This document shows, piece by piece, positions 52,461-64,000 of a stretch of 64,000 nt of DNA. Source of the stretch: Chloroflexota bacterium (GTDB taxonomy: Bacteria; Chloroflexota; Anaerolineae; Aggregatilineales; Phototrophicaceae); contig JACRPS010000015.1 of assembly GCA_016223085.1 (NCBI GenBank), forward strand, positions 122,537 through 186,536, written 5' to 3'. Position 1 is the first letter of the stretch. Each line of letters starts with the position of its first letter. The notes beneath the pieces were generated by a model. It saw only the letters and a list, made by a program, of their open reading frames with translations, ran no database searches and had not been told where the DNA came from. The translations under genes and the position numbers were made by a program.

Positions 52461-53609
52461 TTATTCAATCTTCCAGACCTGAACCAGCGGGTCGCCGACA
52501 CGGACGGCATAACGGTACGCGCCCCAATCCACCCAGGATGCGCCACACTGTTCCAGCCGGGAGACAATGGCTGCGTTACAGTCGGCGATAATCGCTTCCG
52601 CCAGGGCGACGGCGCGGGCGAAGCGCGGGCTGACGAGTGTGCGCAGGCGCGCCGGCATATCCAACGGTTGGTTGAGCAGGCTCTTTTCGCCGGGAAACTG
52701 GCCGGGGATGGGCAGCGAATAGTGCAGCGTGCGTTCGATGACGGCGCGCAGGCTGTCGTGGTCGAACACGGGCAGTGCCTGCCGGTAAAGCGCCGGGTCG
52801 CCAACCCATTGACAGGACACGGCGAATCCTGCTTCCCGAATCACCCGGTCAAGTTCGAGATCATCTTCCCACACCATCGTTTCAGCGCGCCGGAGAATTT
52901 CGCCACACATACCAAATGGGAGCAGTCCCATTTTGCCCCAGAACGACTGGTAGCGCCCATAGCGAAAACGCCAGCGCAGCCACGAGTCGCGGGCGAAGGC
53001 AGCATTGAGCGCATCAATGATCGGCTGTGGAATGTCCACGCCGGGGACTGCCGAGTGCTGGTAGGGCGTATACGGGCTGACGGCGGCAGGCAGTCCGTTC
53101 CGGGTATGGCGCTGGCTGAGTCGGGTAAGCAGAGCCAGCAGGCCCTGACCCCACACGGCATCCAGCGCCGGCATGATGAGAAAGCCCGGCGTGTCTAGCT
53201 GGCGCGCCACATCCAGCGCGAAGGTGATCCGCGCCCACCGGTCGGTCAGGTTGTAACGTCGCCAGCGTTCCGGTGTCGGCCAGCCGCAGTCAAATGGTGT
53301 GGCGGCGTAAGGGTCTGATGTGGCGAGCGGTTGGGGATTAACTACCGCCGCGACAAAGCGCAGGCGCGGGTAAGCAGCAGGCAGGTGCGCGAGGCTGTCC
53401 AGGGTGGCCGGGGCGTTGCACAGCAGCACGGCAGCAGCGTCGTAATGGCTCAGTTCCGCCAGCCGGGACGCCAGCGTGAAATCAAACACATGCTGCTCGC
53501 GGGGTTCGACCGGGCGTGGTTGGTACATCAACTCGGCAGAAACGAAGGCGCAGTCGCGCAGCAAGTGTGCAGCGTCCGAAGCGGATTCAGCTATCGGGAT
53601 GGTCATCAT
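52461..53609 (-). CDS. Uncharacterised protein, possibly glycosyltransferase-like
   Basis: 382 residues. The central segment RAETMVWEDDLELDRVIREAGFAV has an acidic ED-type motif and amphipathic helix reminiscent of galactosyltransferase-like folds, but the rest (for example GLLPFGMCGEILRR and HYSLPIPGQFPGEKSLL) matches no family I know. Soluble, no signal peptide. It lies 60 bases downstream of the cyclase-like remnant on the opposite strand. I do not assign a function. Confidence 0.6.
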   Translation of the reverse strand: MMTIPIAESASDAAHLLRDCAFVSAELMYQPRPVEPREQHVFDFTLASRLAELSHYDAAAVLLCNAPATLDSLAHLPAAYPRLRFVAAVVNPQPLATSDPYAATPFDCGWPTPERWRRYNLTDRWARITFALDVARQLDTPGFLIMPALDAVWGQGLLALLTRLSQRHTRNGLPAAVSPYTPYQHSAVPGVDIPQPIIDALNAAFARDSWLRWRFRYGRYQSFWGKMGLLPFGMCGEILRRAETMVWEDDLELDRVIREAGFAVSCQWVGDPALYRQALPVFDHDSLRAVIERTLHYSLPIPGQFPGEKSLLNQPLDMPARLRTLVSPRFARAVALAEAIIADCNAAIVSRLEQCGASWVDWGAYRYAVRVGDPLVQVWKIE

Positions 53610-53638
53610 GGTGTCGAAGTATATGCGATGCGGTTAGC

Positions 53639-53806
53639 GCGGCCAAGCACCTTCGGGACTTGCCCGGCTACATCCGGCTTGAAAACGCAGTCGTGCGGCG
53701 GCTCAACGGTCTGGTGGAAGCGCAGCCATTGGGGGAAGTCAAAATACGCGGGCGCAAGCAGCTCGCGCTGGCGTATGATCTGCTCAATCTCAGGCCGAGG
53801 GTGTAA
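53639..53806 (+). pseudogene. Possible C-terminal remnant of a class III nucleotide cyclase
   Basis: A short open frame on the plus strand encodes HLRDLPGYIRLENAVVRRLNG, then LVEAQPLGEVKIRGRKQLALAYDLL. The segments PGxI-L, LVEAQPLG and VKIRGR resemble the C-terminal part of the class III adenylate/guanylate cyclase domain (PG-x-I, L-ve-x-PLGevkvkGr-x-p-v-x-vY). No upstream cyclase exists on this strand, so this is a remnant of a deleted gene if the similarity is real. Confidence 0.45.
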
Positions 53807-53829
53807 CTTTTCACTTGGCGTCCTGGTGG

Positions 53830-54879
53830 TTAACTGATCTTGCCATACTCCAACCCGGCTTTGTACAGCGCCACCACGTTTTCCGGCGGGCTGATCGCCT
53901 GAATGTTGTGGCACGGCGCGAGAATATAGCCGCCGCCCGCACCCATCACCTCGATGTTGTAACGCACCTCGGCGCGCACGTCGTCCACCGAACCAAACGG
54001 CAGCGTGTGCTGGTTGTCCACGCCGCCGTGTAAAATCACCCGGTCGCCAAAATCGCGCTTCAGGCCATCGCGTTCCATGCCCCGGCAGCGCCACTGAATC
54101 GGGTTGAGGATGTCGATTCCAGCTTCGATCAGATCAGGAATGACTTGCCGAATCGCGCCGTCACTGTGGAAGTAGACGTACACGCCGGACTCGTGCGCCA
54201 AATCCATCATTCGTTTCATACGCGGCAGCAGAAATTCCAGGATGTGGCGGCGCGAGAACAGCAGCCGTTCCTGCCCGCCAAAATCTTCCGCCACCATCGA
54301 GAGATCAATCCGCCCCGGCAGCGTTTCGTATATCCGCACGGTGTCCTCGTAGCAGAAGTCAAACATCCTGTCCAGGCAGTAGTGCACCAGTTCGGGGTTT
54401 TCGATCAGGTCGAGATACGCCTGCTGCATCCCGCGCAGGTCTTTGTAGATGAGGAATGGCTGCGAACCGCCGCCCTGCACCGGATAATCCTCTTTGCCGG
54501 CGATTTGCTCCGGCAGCGAAGCGTAATCAAACCAGTCCGCCGTCGGCCACGTGTAGTTCGCTTCGATTTCCTCAATCGTGGTGTAGGTCGCCAACGGATG
54601 TTCGACGCACTCGGCATACGCGCCCGTGCCGTAATCCACGTTCTCGAAGCGGCAGCCCCATAGATCGTAACCAGGCTTGAGCGGTGGCCCGATATAACGC
54701 GGCGCGAGCAGCACCACACGGTCAATCTGCAAGCGCCGCATCGCATCCCATTCGGTCGAGCAGTCGAGGTAACGCAGCAGCCTGTCGGTTGCTTCCGGCG
54801 TCGCCCAGTAATCCATTGGCACGCGGTCGGGCGTTTCTCGCCGCAGCACCGCCAGCCACCGTTCGCGGGGAGTCAGCAT
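53830..54879 (-). CDS. Uroporphyrinogen-decarboxylase-like (URO-D/MtaA superfamily) protein
   Basis: 349 residues from the ATG at 54879. It has the URO-D TIM-barrel with YFHSDGAIRQVIPDLIEAGIDILNPIQ, GDRVILHGGVDNQHTLPFGS and YILAPCHNIQAISPPENVV. True uroporphyrinogen decarboxylases have other N-terminal motifs; this group contains corrinoid methyltransferases and unknown enzymes. It follows the glycine cleavage operon on the same strand 100 bases downstream of a long inverted repeat. A methyl-transfer role is a guess. Confidence 0.82.
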   Translation of the reverse strand: MLTPRERWLAVLRRETPDRVPMDYWATPEATDRLLRYLDCSTEWDAMRRLQIDRVVLLAPRYIGPPLKPGYDLWGCRFENVDYGTGAYAECVEHPLATYTTIEEIEANYTWPTADWFDYASLPEQIAGKEDYPVQGGGSQPFLIYKDLRGMQQAYLDLIENPELVHYCLDRMFDFCYEDTVRIYETLPGRIDLSMVAEDFGGQERLLFSRRHILEFLLPRMKRMMDLAHESGVYVYFHSDGAIRQVIPDLIEAGIDILNPIQWRCRGMERDGLKRDFGDRVILHGGVDNQHTLPFGSVDDVRAEVRYNIEVMGAGGGYILAPCHNIQAISPPENVVALYKAGLEYGKIS

Positions 54880-54901
54880 AGTACGAATGCTCAATTCATT
54901 C

Positions 54902-54976
54902 TTAAACCGCCAAGACACAAAGGACGCCAGGATAAGAGAAAATCTCTTGGCGCTCTCAGCGTTCTTGGCGGTTAAA
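54902..54976. repeat. Long inverted repeat AAACCGCCAAGA/TCTTGGCGGTT
   Basis: About 13-base arms with further CCAAGA-type and AGAGAAAATCTCT pieces between them. It separates gcvPB from the URO-D-like gene and is related to sequences at 14717, 24828 and 32047. Confidence 0.75.
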
Positions 54977-54980
54977 CCTC

Positions 54981-56447
54981 TTAGACTCCAACCTCCACCG
55001 GCCTACAGCATAGCACCAACTGCTTGGCGGCCCGCACTTCGTCCAGCCGGGAAACCGGTGTGGTGTGCGGTGCGGTCTTCAGCAGGTCGGGGTTGTCGTG
55101 CGCTTCGGCGGCAATCTTTTTCATCGCGTCAATGAATTCGTCGAGCGTCTGTTTGTCTTCGGTTTCGGTCGGCTCGATCATCAACGCTTCGTGCACGATC
55201 AGCGGGAAGTAGTTCGTCGGCGGGTGGATGCCGTAGTCCATCAGCCGCTTGGAGATGTCCAGCGCGTGAACGTCCGGCACATCCTCGAAACGGCCTTCCA
55301 GCACAAATTCGTGGCCGCAGTAGCGGTTGTAAGGGATGTGATAGGCGTCCTGCAATTTCACGCGGATGTAGTTGGCGTTCAGCACCGCGTGCCGCGTGAT
55401 GTCCCTGATGCCCTGATCACCATTGCTGCGAATGTAGGTATAGGCGCGCACGTGCATCCCGAAGTTGCCCTGGAACGCCTTCAGCCGCCCGATGGACTTT
55501 TCCGGCATCCGACGGCCATACAGTGGCGCTTCGTCGTCCGTGCCTTCTTCCAGCTTCACGACAATCGGGCCGGGCAGGTACGGTTCGAGTTTTTCATTCA
55601 CGCCAACCGGGCCACTGCCAGGCCCGCCGCCGCCGTGCGGCGTGCTGAACGTTTTGTGCAGGTTGTAGTGCATCACATCGAAACCGAGTTCGCCCGGCTT
55701 GACCACGCCCATCAGCGCGTTCATGTTCGCGCCGTCCATGTACATCAGGCCGCCGCAGCCGTGAATCGTGTCAATCACGTCAATAATGTGGCTTTCAAAC
55801 AGGCCGAGCGTGTTCGGCACGGTAATCATCATACCGGCTACCGTGTCGTCGCAGGCCGCTTTGAGTGCCTCCAGATCAACGTCGCCGTTTTCATCCGATG
55901 GCAGTTCCACCGCCGTGAAGCCGGCCATCGTCACCGTCGCCGGGTTTGTGCCGTGCGCGCTGTTGGGAATCAGAATCTTGGTGCGCTTGGTGTCGCCCCG
56001 GTCGAGATGATACTTGCGAATCATCAGGATACCGGCGAACTCACCCTGCGCGCCTGCCGCCGGTGCAAGGCTGACGGCCTTAAAGCCGGCGATTTCCGCC
56101 AGCCACGTTTGCAGGTCGTACATCAGCGCCAGCGCGCCCTGCGCGCCTTCGTCGTCGTGCAGCGGGTGCAGTTGCGCCATGCCGGGCAGCCGCGCCATGT
56201 CTTCGTTGAGCTTGGGGTTGTACTTCATCGTACACGACCCCAGCGGGTAAAAGCCCTGGTCAATGCTGTAATTGAGGTGGCTGAGGTTGACGAAGTGGCG
56301 AATCACCTGGAGTTCGCTCACTTCCGGCAGGTCAAGGTTCTCGCGCAGCAGGTCGGCGGGCAGCGCTGTTTCCGGCACGTCCACGTCCGGCAGCGACACG
56401 CCGCAGCGACCCGGTACGCTGATGTCGTAAATCAGTGGCTCAGTCAT
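54981..56447 (-). CDS. gcvPB: Glycine dehydrogenase (decarboxylating) subunit 2
   Basis: 488 residues, the PLP-binding half of the split P-protein. The PLP lysine is in HYNLHKTFSTPHGGGGPGSG, preceded by MYMDGANMNALMG. With GcvPA it decarboxylates glycine and transfers aminomethyl to lipoyl-GcvH. The overlap ATGA with gcvPA at 56444-56447 indicates coupling. Confidence 0.94.
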   Translation of the reverse strand: MTEPLIYDISVPGRCGVSLPDVDVPETALPADLLRENLDLPEVSELQVIRHFVNLSHLNYSIDQGFYPLGSCTMKYNPKLNEDMARLPGMAQLHPLHDDEGAQGALALMYDLQTWLAEIAGFKAVSLAPAAGAQGEFAGILMIRKYHLDRGDTKRTKILIPNSAHGTNPATVTMAGFTAVELPSDENGDVDLEALKAACDDTVAGMMITVPNTLGLFESHIIDVIDTIHGCGGLMYMDGANMNALMGVVKPGELGFDVMHYNLHKTFSTPHGGGGPGSGPVGVNEKLEPYLPGPIVVKLEEGTDDEAPLYGRRMPEKSIGRLKAFQGNFGMHVRAYTYIRSNGDQGIRDITRHAVLNANYIRVKLQDAYHIPYNRYCGHEFVLEGRFEDVPDVHALDISKRLMDYGIHPPTNYFPLIVHEALMIEPTETEDKQTLDEFIDAMKKIAAEAHDNPDLLKTAPHTTPVSRLDEVRAAKQLVLCCRPVEVGV

Positions 56448-57781
56448 GATACAACTTCCTTAAGCGCGTCTACCAGCGCACCAATTTCGTCCTTACGGTT
56501 GAGTTCCGTCACGGCGATGAGCGTGTGATCTTTAAGGTGCGGGTAATCCTGCCCTAAATCGTAGCCGCCGATGATGCCGCGTTCGATCAGCGCATCGTTG
56601 ATCGCCTGCACCGGCTTCGGACACTTCACCACAAATTCGTGGAAGAACGGCTTGCTCATATCCACCTGGAAGCCTGGCACGCTGTTGATCTGCTGCGCCG
56701 CATAATGCGCCTTGTGGTAACTCAGTTCGGCCACGGTCTTCAGGCCGCACCTACCCATCAGCGACAGGTAGACGCAGGCCGACAGCGCCATCAGCCCCTG
56801 ATTGGTGCAAATGTTGCTGGTCGCTTTTTCGCGGCGGATGTCCTGCTCGCGCGGGCGGAGCGTCATGACGTAGGCGCGTCTGCCGTCCTGGTCAACGGTT
56901 TCGCCCACAATCCGCCCGGCGATGCGCCGCACGTAATCAGTCTTGACACCGAAGAAGCCCAGGTACGGCCCGCCGAAGCTCATCGGAATACCAAGCGGTT
57001 GGCCTTCGCCAACGGCAATATCCGCGCCCAGTTCGCCCGGACTCTTAAACAGCGCCAGCGCAATTGGGTTGACGACCATCACCAGCAGCGCACCCGCCGC
57101 GTGAACCTTCTCCGCCAGCCCCTTCAGGTCATCAATCTGCCCGAAGAAGTTGGGATAGGCGACGGCCAGCATGGCGGTGTTGTCATCCAGCAGGGCGACC
57201 AGATCGGCAATGTCCGCGCTGCCGTCATCGCCAACGAACTTCAGATTTTGCCCCTGATGATACGTCCGCACGACAGCACGGTACTGCGGATTAATCGCCG
57301 GGCTGAGGATGATTTTATTGCGCTTGCGGCGGGTAGCTTCCAGCGCCACCGTGACCGCTTCGGCCAGACTGGTCGCGCCGTCATAGTGGCTCGCGTTGGC
57401 GGCTTCCATGCCGGTCAGCACGCTAATCATGCTCTGGTACTCAAAGATGGCCTGCAGCGTACCCTGGCTGACTTCCGGCTGGTACGGCGTGTACGCCGTG
57501 TAGAATTCGCCACGCAGCAGGATGTGGTTCACCGCCGAGGGGATGAAGTGGTGATACGCGCCCGCACCGCGAAAGATGGCAAAGTCGCCGGCATGTTCGT
57601 TGGCTTCGGCTAACGCCTGCAATTCGGCGGCCACGTCCATTTCACTCAATGGCGCGGGCAAATCCAACGCGGGGAAGCGGTGCGAGGCGGGGACAGCTTC
57701 AAACAGGTCTTCGATGGTGGTGACGCCGATGGTGGCCAGCATTTGCTGGCGTTCGGCGTCGGTGTGCGGGATATAGCTCAT
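56444..57781 (-). CDS. gcvPA: Glycine dehydrogenase (decarboxylating) subunit 1
   Basis: 445 residues from the ATG at 57781, chosen because the next family-like residues MSYIPHTDAERQQMLATIG start here and a GAGG lies upstream. It is the partner half of the split P-protein (FRGAGAYHHFIPSAVNHILLRGEFYTAYTPYQPEVSQG; CTNQGLMALSACVYL). The overlap with gcvPB is ATGA. Three palindromes separate it from gcvH. Confidence 0.93.
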   Translation of the reverse strand: MSYIPHTDAERQQMLATIGVTTIEDLFEAVPASHRFPALDLPAPLSEMDVAAELQALAEANEHAGDFAIFRGAGAYHHFIPSAVNHILLRGEFYTAYTPYQPEVSQGTLQAIFEYQSMISVLTGMEAANASHYDGATSLAEAVTVALEATRRKRNKIILSPAINPQYRAVVRTYHQGQNLKFVGDDGSADIADLVALLDDNTAMLAVAYPNFFGQIDDLKGLAEKVHAAGALLVMVVNPIALALFKSPGELGADIAVGEGQPLGIPMSFGGPYLGFFGVKTDYVRRIAGRIVGETVDQDGRRAYVMTLRPREQDIRREKATSNICTNQGLMALSACVYLSLMGRCGLKTVAELSYHKAHYAAQQINSVPGFQVDMSKPFFHEFVVKCPKPVQAINDALIERGIIGGYDLGQDYPHLKDHTLIAVTELNRKDEIGALVDALKEVVS

Positions 57782-57805
57782 AACATTTGCCTCGAAAGGG
57801 TCTCG

Positions 57806-57923
57806 GTAGGGGAGGGTCTTAGACCCTCCCCTACACATATCTTTTGTGTTTGGGCACGGCGCTTTGTGCCCCTGCCTTGTTGCCAACCTTATCGTAGGGG
57901 CAGGTTTCGAAACCCGCCCCTAC
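57806..57923. repeat. Cluster of three palindromes between gcvH and gcvPA
   Basis: Arms GTAGGGGAGGGTCT/AGACCCTCCCCTAC at 57806-57834; a GGGCACGGC-type element at 57852-57871; GTAGGGGCAGG/CCCGCCCCTAC at 57894-57923. They separate two genes of the same operon by 157 bases and could form strong mRNA structures there. Confidence 0.8.
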
Positions 57924-57938
57924 AGCCTATCAGAGAGA

Positions 57939-58334
57939 TTACTCCCGGCTGTTGCAGTATTCCGCGTAGGCGGCAGCGTCCATCAAATCGTTCGCGTCGG
58001 CAGTATTGCCGATCTCAAACTTCACAATCCAGCCCTTGCCGTAAGGGTCGCTGTTAATCAATTCCGGCTCGTCCTCCAGCGCCTGGTTGACTTCGGTGAT
58101 CTTGCCGCTTGCAGGCGCATACACGTCTGACGCCGCTTTCACCGATTCAATCGAACAAAAGGTTGCGCCCTTCTTCAACGTGTCGCCCTCGTCCGGCAAA
58201 TCCACGTACACGATGTCATTCAACTGATCCTGCGCGTAATCCGTCAGTCCGATGGTGCCGACGCTGCCCTCGATCCGCAGCCATTCATCGTTCTTTGTGT
58301 ATTTCAAATCGTCGGGGGTTTTCCAATTGCCCAT
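57939..58334 (-). CDS. gcvH: Glycine cleavage system H protein
   Basis: 131 residues from the ATG at 58334 with AGGAG at eight bases. The lipoylation site is in FCSIESVKAASDVYAPASG (Lys in ESVKA). It shuttles aminomethyl groups and reducing equivalents among the P, T and L proteins. It is the first gene after the glycine riboswitch. Confidence 0.95.
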   Translation of the reverse strand: MGNWKTPDDLKYTKNDEWLRIEGSVGTIGLTDYAQDQLNDIVYVDLPDEGDTLKKGATFCSIESVKAASDVYAPASGKITEVNQALEDEPELINSDPYGKGWIVKFEIGNTADANDLMDAAAYAEYCNSRE

Positions 58335-58369
58335 GTTGCAATCTCCTGAAATAAATGATGGTTTGTTCT

Positions 58370-58397
58370 GTAGGGACATGGCCGCGCCATGCCCTGC
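58370..58397. repeat. GTAGGGACATGGC palindrome in the gcvH leader
   Basis: Imperfect inverted repeat (GGGACATGGC/GCCATGCCC) between the riboswitch terminator and the gcvH ribosome binding site. Confidence 0.7.
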
Positions 58398-58410
58398 CAC
58401 GTTAGCCGAC

Positions 58411-58448
58411 AATAAAAAGAGCGCTCCAGCCGAATGCTGTGCGCTCTG
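58411..58448 (-). terminator. Riboswitch-linked intrinsic terminator
   Basis: On the minus strand AGAGCGC...GCGCTCT (58447 to 58418) is followed by TTTTTATT. It sits downstream of the glycine aptamer and before gcvH, making it the expression platform of a transcriptional ON switch: glycine binding would favour readthrough. Confidence 0.8.
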
Positions 58449-58489
58449 TCGGACTCATTCCCTTCAGAGTGAGCGGCTAGCGAATCCTT

Positions 58490-58572
58490 GAACCTGAGAG
58501 TTTCGCCACCCGGCCAGCAAAACCGGGCAGCTTGCCCCTTCGGCGTCTCGACGGTGAGAACTCTCTCCGCAG
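58490..58572 (-). ncRNA. Glycine riboswitch (single aptamer)
   Basis: Reading the minus strand, GGAGAGAG opens stem P1, followed by the conserved core GCCGAAGGGGCAAGC and the closing GGCGAAACTCTCAGG. These match the glycine-aptamer core. A second aptamer of the usual tandem arrangement is not seen; the following sequence has only a short hairpin (CTCACTC/ATGAG). It precedes gcvH-gcvPA-gcvPB, so it senses glycine to turn on its own breakdown. Confidence 0.9.
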
Positions 58573-58590
58573 GCCGTTACATTTGTTTGT

Positions 58591-58619
58591 ATTCTAACCG
58601 CAAACCCGATTGCTGGCAA
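58591..58619 (-). promoter_or_regulatory. Promoter of the glycine cleavage operon
   Basis: On the minus strand TTGCCA (58619-58614), a 17-base spacer and TAGAAT (58596-58591) stand just upstream of the glycine riboswitch. Confidence 0.7.
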
Positions 58620-58630
58620 CGTCCCGCTGC

Positions 58631-59053
58631 TTAAGACTCCGTCACCTGTTCCGGTTCGATGGATAGCCAGGCATACAGCGCCCGGCGCGCGCCGTCACTC
58701 AAGGCCAGGTTAAATGCCAGCAGGCCGGTCGCGTCGGCTACCAGTGTGGGGCGGAGCAGCAGCACACCGTCAGTTTTTAAACCCAACGCCAGGAACGACT
58801 GTCCTGTGCCAATCTGCCGGGTGGTGTTCAGCCCTTCAACCGGCTGGAGTTTGGTTAGCACCCGTGTCAACTCTTCAAAGCGGGGCCGCAGCGCCACTTC
58901 CAGCGGCCCGTAGCTGGCGGAAATCACGATATAGCTGCCTTCGCGCCGCATCGCCAGCACCGGCGACCCGGCAGCGGCCTGCTGTGTGGTGAGGGAAATC
59001 ACGCCACTGTCGGCATCAACGCTTGAGTGGTCGAGGAGTTCAAAGTTTCGCAT
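58631..59053 (-). CDS. Uncharacterised small protein
   Basis: 140 residues, no signal peptide or membrane segment. It has an alternating beta-strand character (YIVISASYGPLEVALRPRFEELTRVL; SFLALGLKTDGVLLLRP). No family recognised. It lies head-to-tail upstream of the glycine riboswitch promoter. Conservation alone suggests it is real. Confidence 0.62.
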   Translation of the reverse strand: MRNFELLDHSSVDADSGVISLTTQQAAAGSPVLAMRREGSYIVISASYGPLEVALRPRFEELTRVLTKLQPVEGLNTTRQIGTGQSFLALGLKTDGVLLLRPTLVADATGLLAFNLALSDGARRALYAWLSIEPEQVTES

Positions 59054-59161
59054 GAGTGCCCCCTAGCTCCCAAATGCACGGAAAAACGTCAAGGGGAGTA
59101 TAACACAGGTTGAACTGCCAGGGGCATGGAATGGTCTGATAATGTAACAAACATTACAGCG

Positions 59162-62906
<3,745 letters not shown>

Positions 62907-63000
62907 TCCACCCACCTAAAGGACACCACGCCCTTGAACCCCCTCCCCCCCGCCCCCTGTCATCCTCCGAACGATGCAATCCACTGTTGCCGGGTGTGAT

Positions 63001-63813
63001 ATGCGAGGTACGAAGCGCGCGCTCGCCATCGTGGCGTTCACCCTGGTCAGTTGCAGCACGCAGGTCGTCCCAGCCTCTACACCTACGTCCAACACCACGT
63101 CACTACGCATTTATGCCACCACCGCCGCACTCCCCCTGCTGAACGATTTAATCACCGAGTACGTCAAAGCTAACCCCATCATCGCCTTCGACAGCCAGGG
63201 TGGAAACTATCAGACGGTGCTAAACGCGCTGCTGGCCGGCGAAACCGCCTATTTTGTGACCAGCCATCTGCCGGGGGACAGCCCGCTGTGGGCGGCGCCA
63301 CTGGGACAGGACGGCATCGCCATCATCGTCCATCCTGCCAACAACGTGGCCGGGCTGACCACTGAACAGCTTCGCCGTATTTATCAGGGGCACGTCGCCA
63401 ACTGGCAGGAAGTGGGCGGGGATGACCGCGAACTGATCGTCATCAGCCGGGAGAATGGCTCTGGCACGCGGGCAGAATTTGAACGCCTGGTGATGGGCGA
63501 GCGCCGCACGACCCAGTCGGCGCAGATCGCGCCGTCCAGCGCGGCGATGGTCGCCAGCGTGGCGCGGCAGCCGGGCAGCATCGGCTATGTTTCGATCGCG
63601 TATCTGGACAGCCGGACGCGCGCCGTGCCGGTAGACGGTATTGCCCTGACGCCGGATACCGTGTTTGATAATGAGTATCCGCTGCGTTCGACGCTGTACA
63701 TCGCCGGGCTGGCCGAGCCGGAGGAGCATTACCTGTATTTTATCGCCTGGGCGCAAAGTCCCGAAGGGCAGGCCGTGATCGCGCGGCGGTACGCGCCAAT
63801 GCTGCGGCCTTAG
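63001..63813 (+). CDS. PstS-like phosphate-binding lipoprotein
   Basis: About 270 residues from the ATG at 63001. A lipoprotein signal ends at LVSC (in AFTLVSCSTQ), so the mature protein is membrane-attached outside the cell. The PBP-like substrate-binding domain has SQGGNYQTVLNALLAGE and ENGSGTRAEFERLV, a phosphate-loop pattern (GSGT). Compact for PstS, and no Pst permease genes are adjacent, so its ligand could also be another anion. An ATG at 62974 is an alternative. Confidence 0.75.
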   Translation: MRGTKRALAIVAFTLVSCSTQVVPASTPTSNTTSLRIYATTAALPLLNDLITEYVKANPIIAFDSQGGNYQTVLNALLAGETAYFVTSHLPGDSPLWAAPLGQDGIAIIVHPANNVAGLTTEQLRRIYQGHVANWQEVGGDDRELIVISRENGSGTRAEFERLVMGERRTTQSAQIAPSSAAMVASVARQPGSIGYVSIAYLDSRTRAVPVDGIALTPDTVFDNEYPLRSTLYIAGLAEPEEHYLYFIAWAQSPEGQAVIARRYAPMLRP

Positions 63814-63918
63814 AAGTTGCCAGTTTCCGGGTGCCGGTCAATAGATAACGGGTTAACGTGTAGGGCAATCGCATATGAAATCTCAATGGAGGATAATTGT
63901 CTCTAAAAAGGGACAGAC

Positions 63919-64000
63919 ATGTTTCCAGAGACGAGTATTCTCAGCCATTTTGCTCAACTGGAAGACCCACGCGATGAACGCAACCGAAAACATCCGCTCA
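63919..64000 (+). mobile_element. ISAs1-family transposase, N-terminal part (cut by the window edge)
   Basis: From the ATG at 63919 the first residues MFPETSILSHFAQLEDPRDE continue into RNRKHPL, the N-terminus of ISAs1-type transposases (the DDE_Tnp_1-associated domain: F..L.DPR......HPL). AAGGGAC precedes the ATG. The left end of the element is probably near 63860 (TAGGGCAATCGCATATGA), but without the right end the boundary is a guess. Confidence 0.72.

Noticed and set aside
55065..56528. Plus-strand frame of 487 codons opposite gcvPB
   Set aside because: It is the complement of a complete gcvPB; composition is histidine/arginine/valine-biased, as expected for an antisense frame.
58450..58490. 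Second glycine aptamer (tandem)
   Set aside because: The sequence after the first aptamer lacks a GCCGAAGG-like core; only a short hairpin is seen.

Overview
This 64 kb GC-rich window looks like a chromosomal segment of a heterotrophic Chloroflexota bacterium, probably Anaerolineae-like. That assignment is inferred from gene families, operon make-up and the many dispersed palindromic repeats; no rRNA or marker phylogeny is available here. I see no tRNA, rRNA, CRISPR array or complete mobile element. One ISAs1-type transposase begins at the right edge.

Layout. 1-6.8 kb: minus-strand housekeeping genes (YbaK-type deacylase, tRNA-dihydrouridine synthase, aldose epimerase, short-chain dehydrogenase, membrane proteins). 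7-14.7 kb: a flavin oxidoreductase, two adenosylcobalamin-dependent acyl-CoA mutases with different specificity residues, a decayed VapBC module, a CYTH protein and a low-GC TolB-like protein. 14.9-19.7 kb: two DinB-fold proteins, a DUF4058 protein, a TIR-domain protein and an SGNH hydrolase. 19.7-23.3 kb: a split acyl-CoA carboxylase (carboxyltransferase, biotin carboxylase, biotin carrier). 23.4-27.5 kb: membrane glycosyltransferase-like proteins riddled with in-frame palindromes. 27.5-32.5 kb: CHAD protein, alcohol dehydrogenase-like protein, Uma2 nuclease, acyl-CoA dehydrogenase and methylmalonyl-CoA epimerase. Carboxylase, epimerase and mutase together give a propionyl-CoA to succinyl-CoA route.

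34.1-38.5 kb is a copper operon: CsoR repressor with a visible operator, a TauE/SafE-like exporter fused to a cupredoxin domain, CopZ and CopA. 38.6-40 kb is an overlapping BNR-repeat/MoaD-like pair. 40.4-49.6 kb is a carbohydrate locus: solute-binding protein, two permeases (one carrying a very large repeat-containing insertion), a GH65 phosphorylase, a beta-helix protein and a 2-hydroxyacid dehydrogenase. Its upstream region has GntR/NagR-like operator copies. 50-53.6 kb carries an RhlE helicase, EF-P with arginine at the modification site, and an unknown protein. 53.8-58.6 kb is the glycine cleavage operon (gcvH-gcvPA-gcvPB, no gcvT) behind a glycine riboswitch with a terminator. 59-63.8 kb has a MurF-alanine racemase fusion, queuine tRNA-ribosyltransferase and a PstS-like lipoprotein.

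The two most unusual signals are (i) families of short palindromic repeats that supply gene stop codons and sit in frame in inter-membrane loops of membrane-protein genes, and (ii) a MalG-type permease with about 345 extra residues forming about six degenerate repeats between its first two membrane segments.
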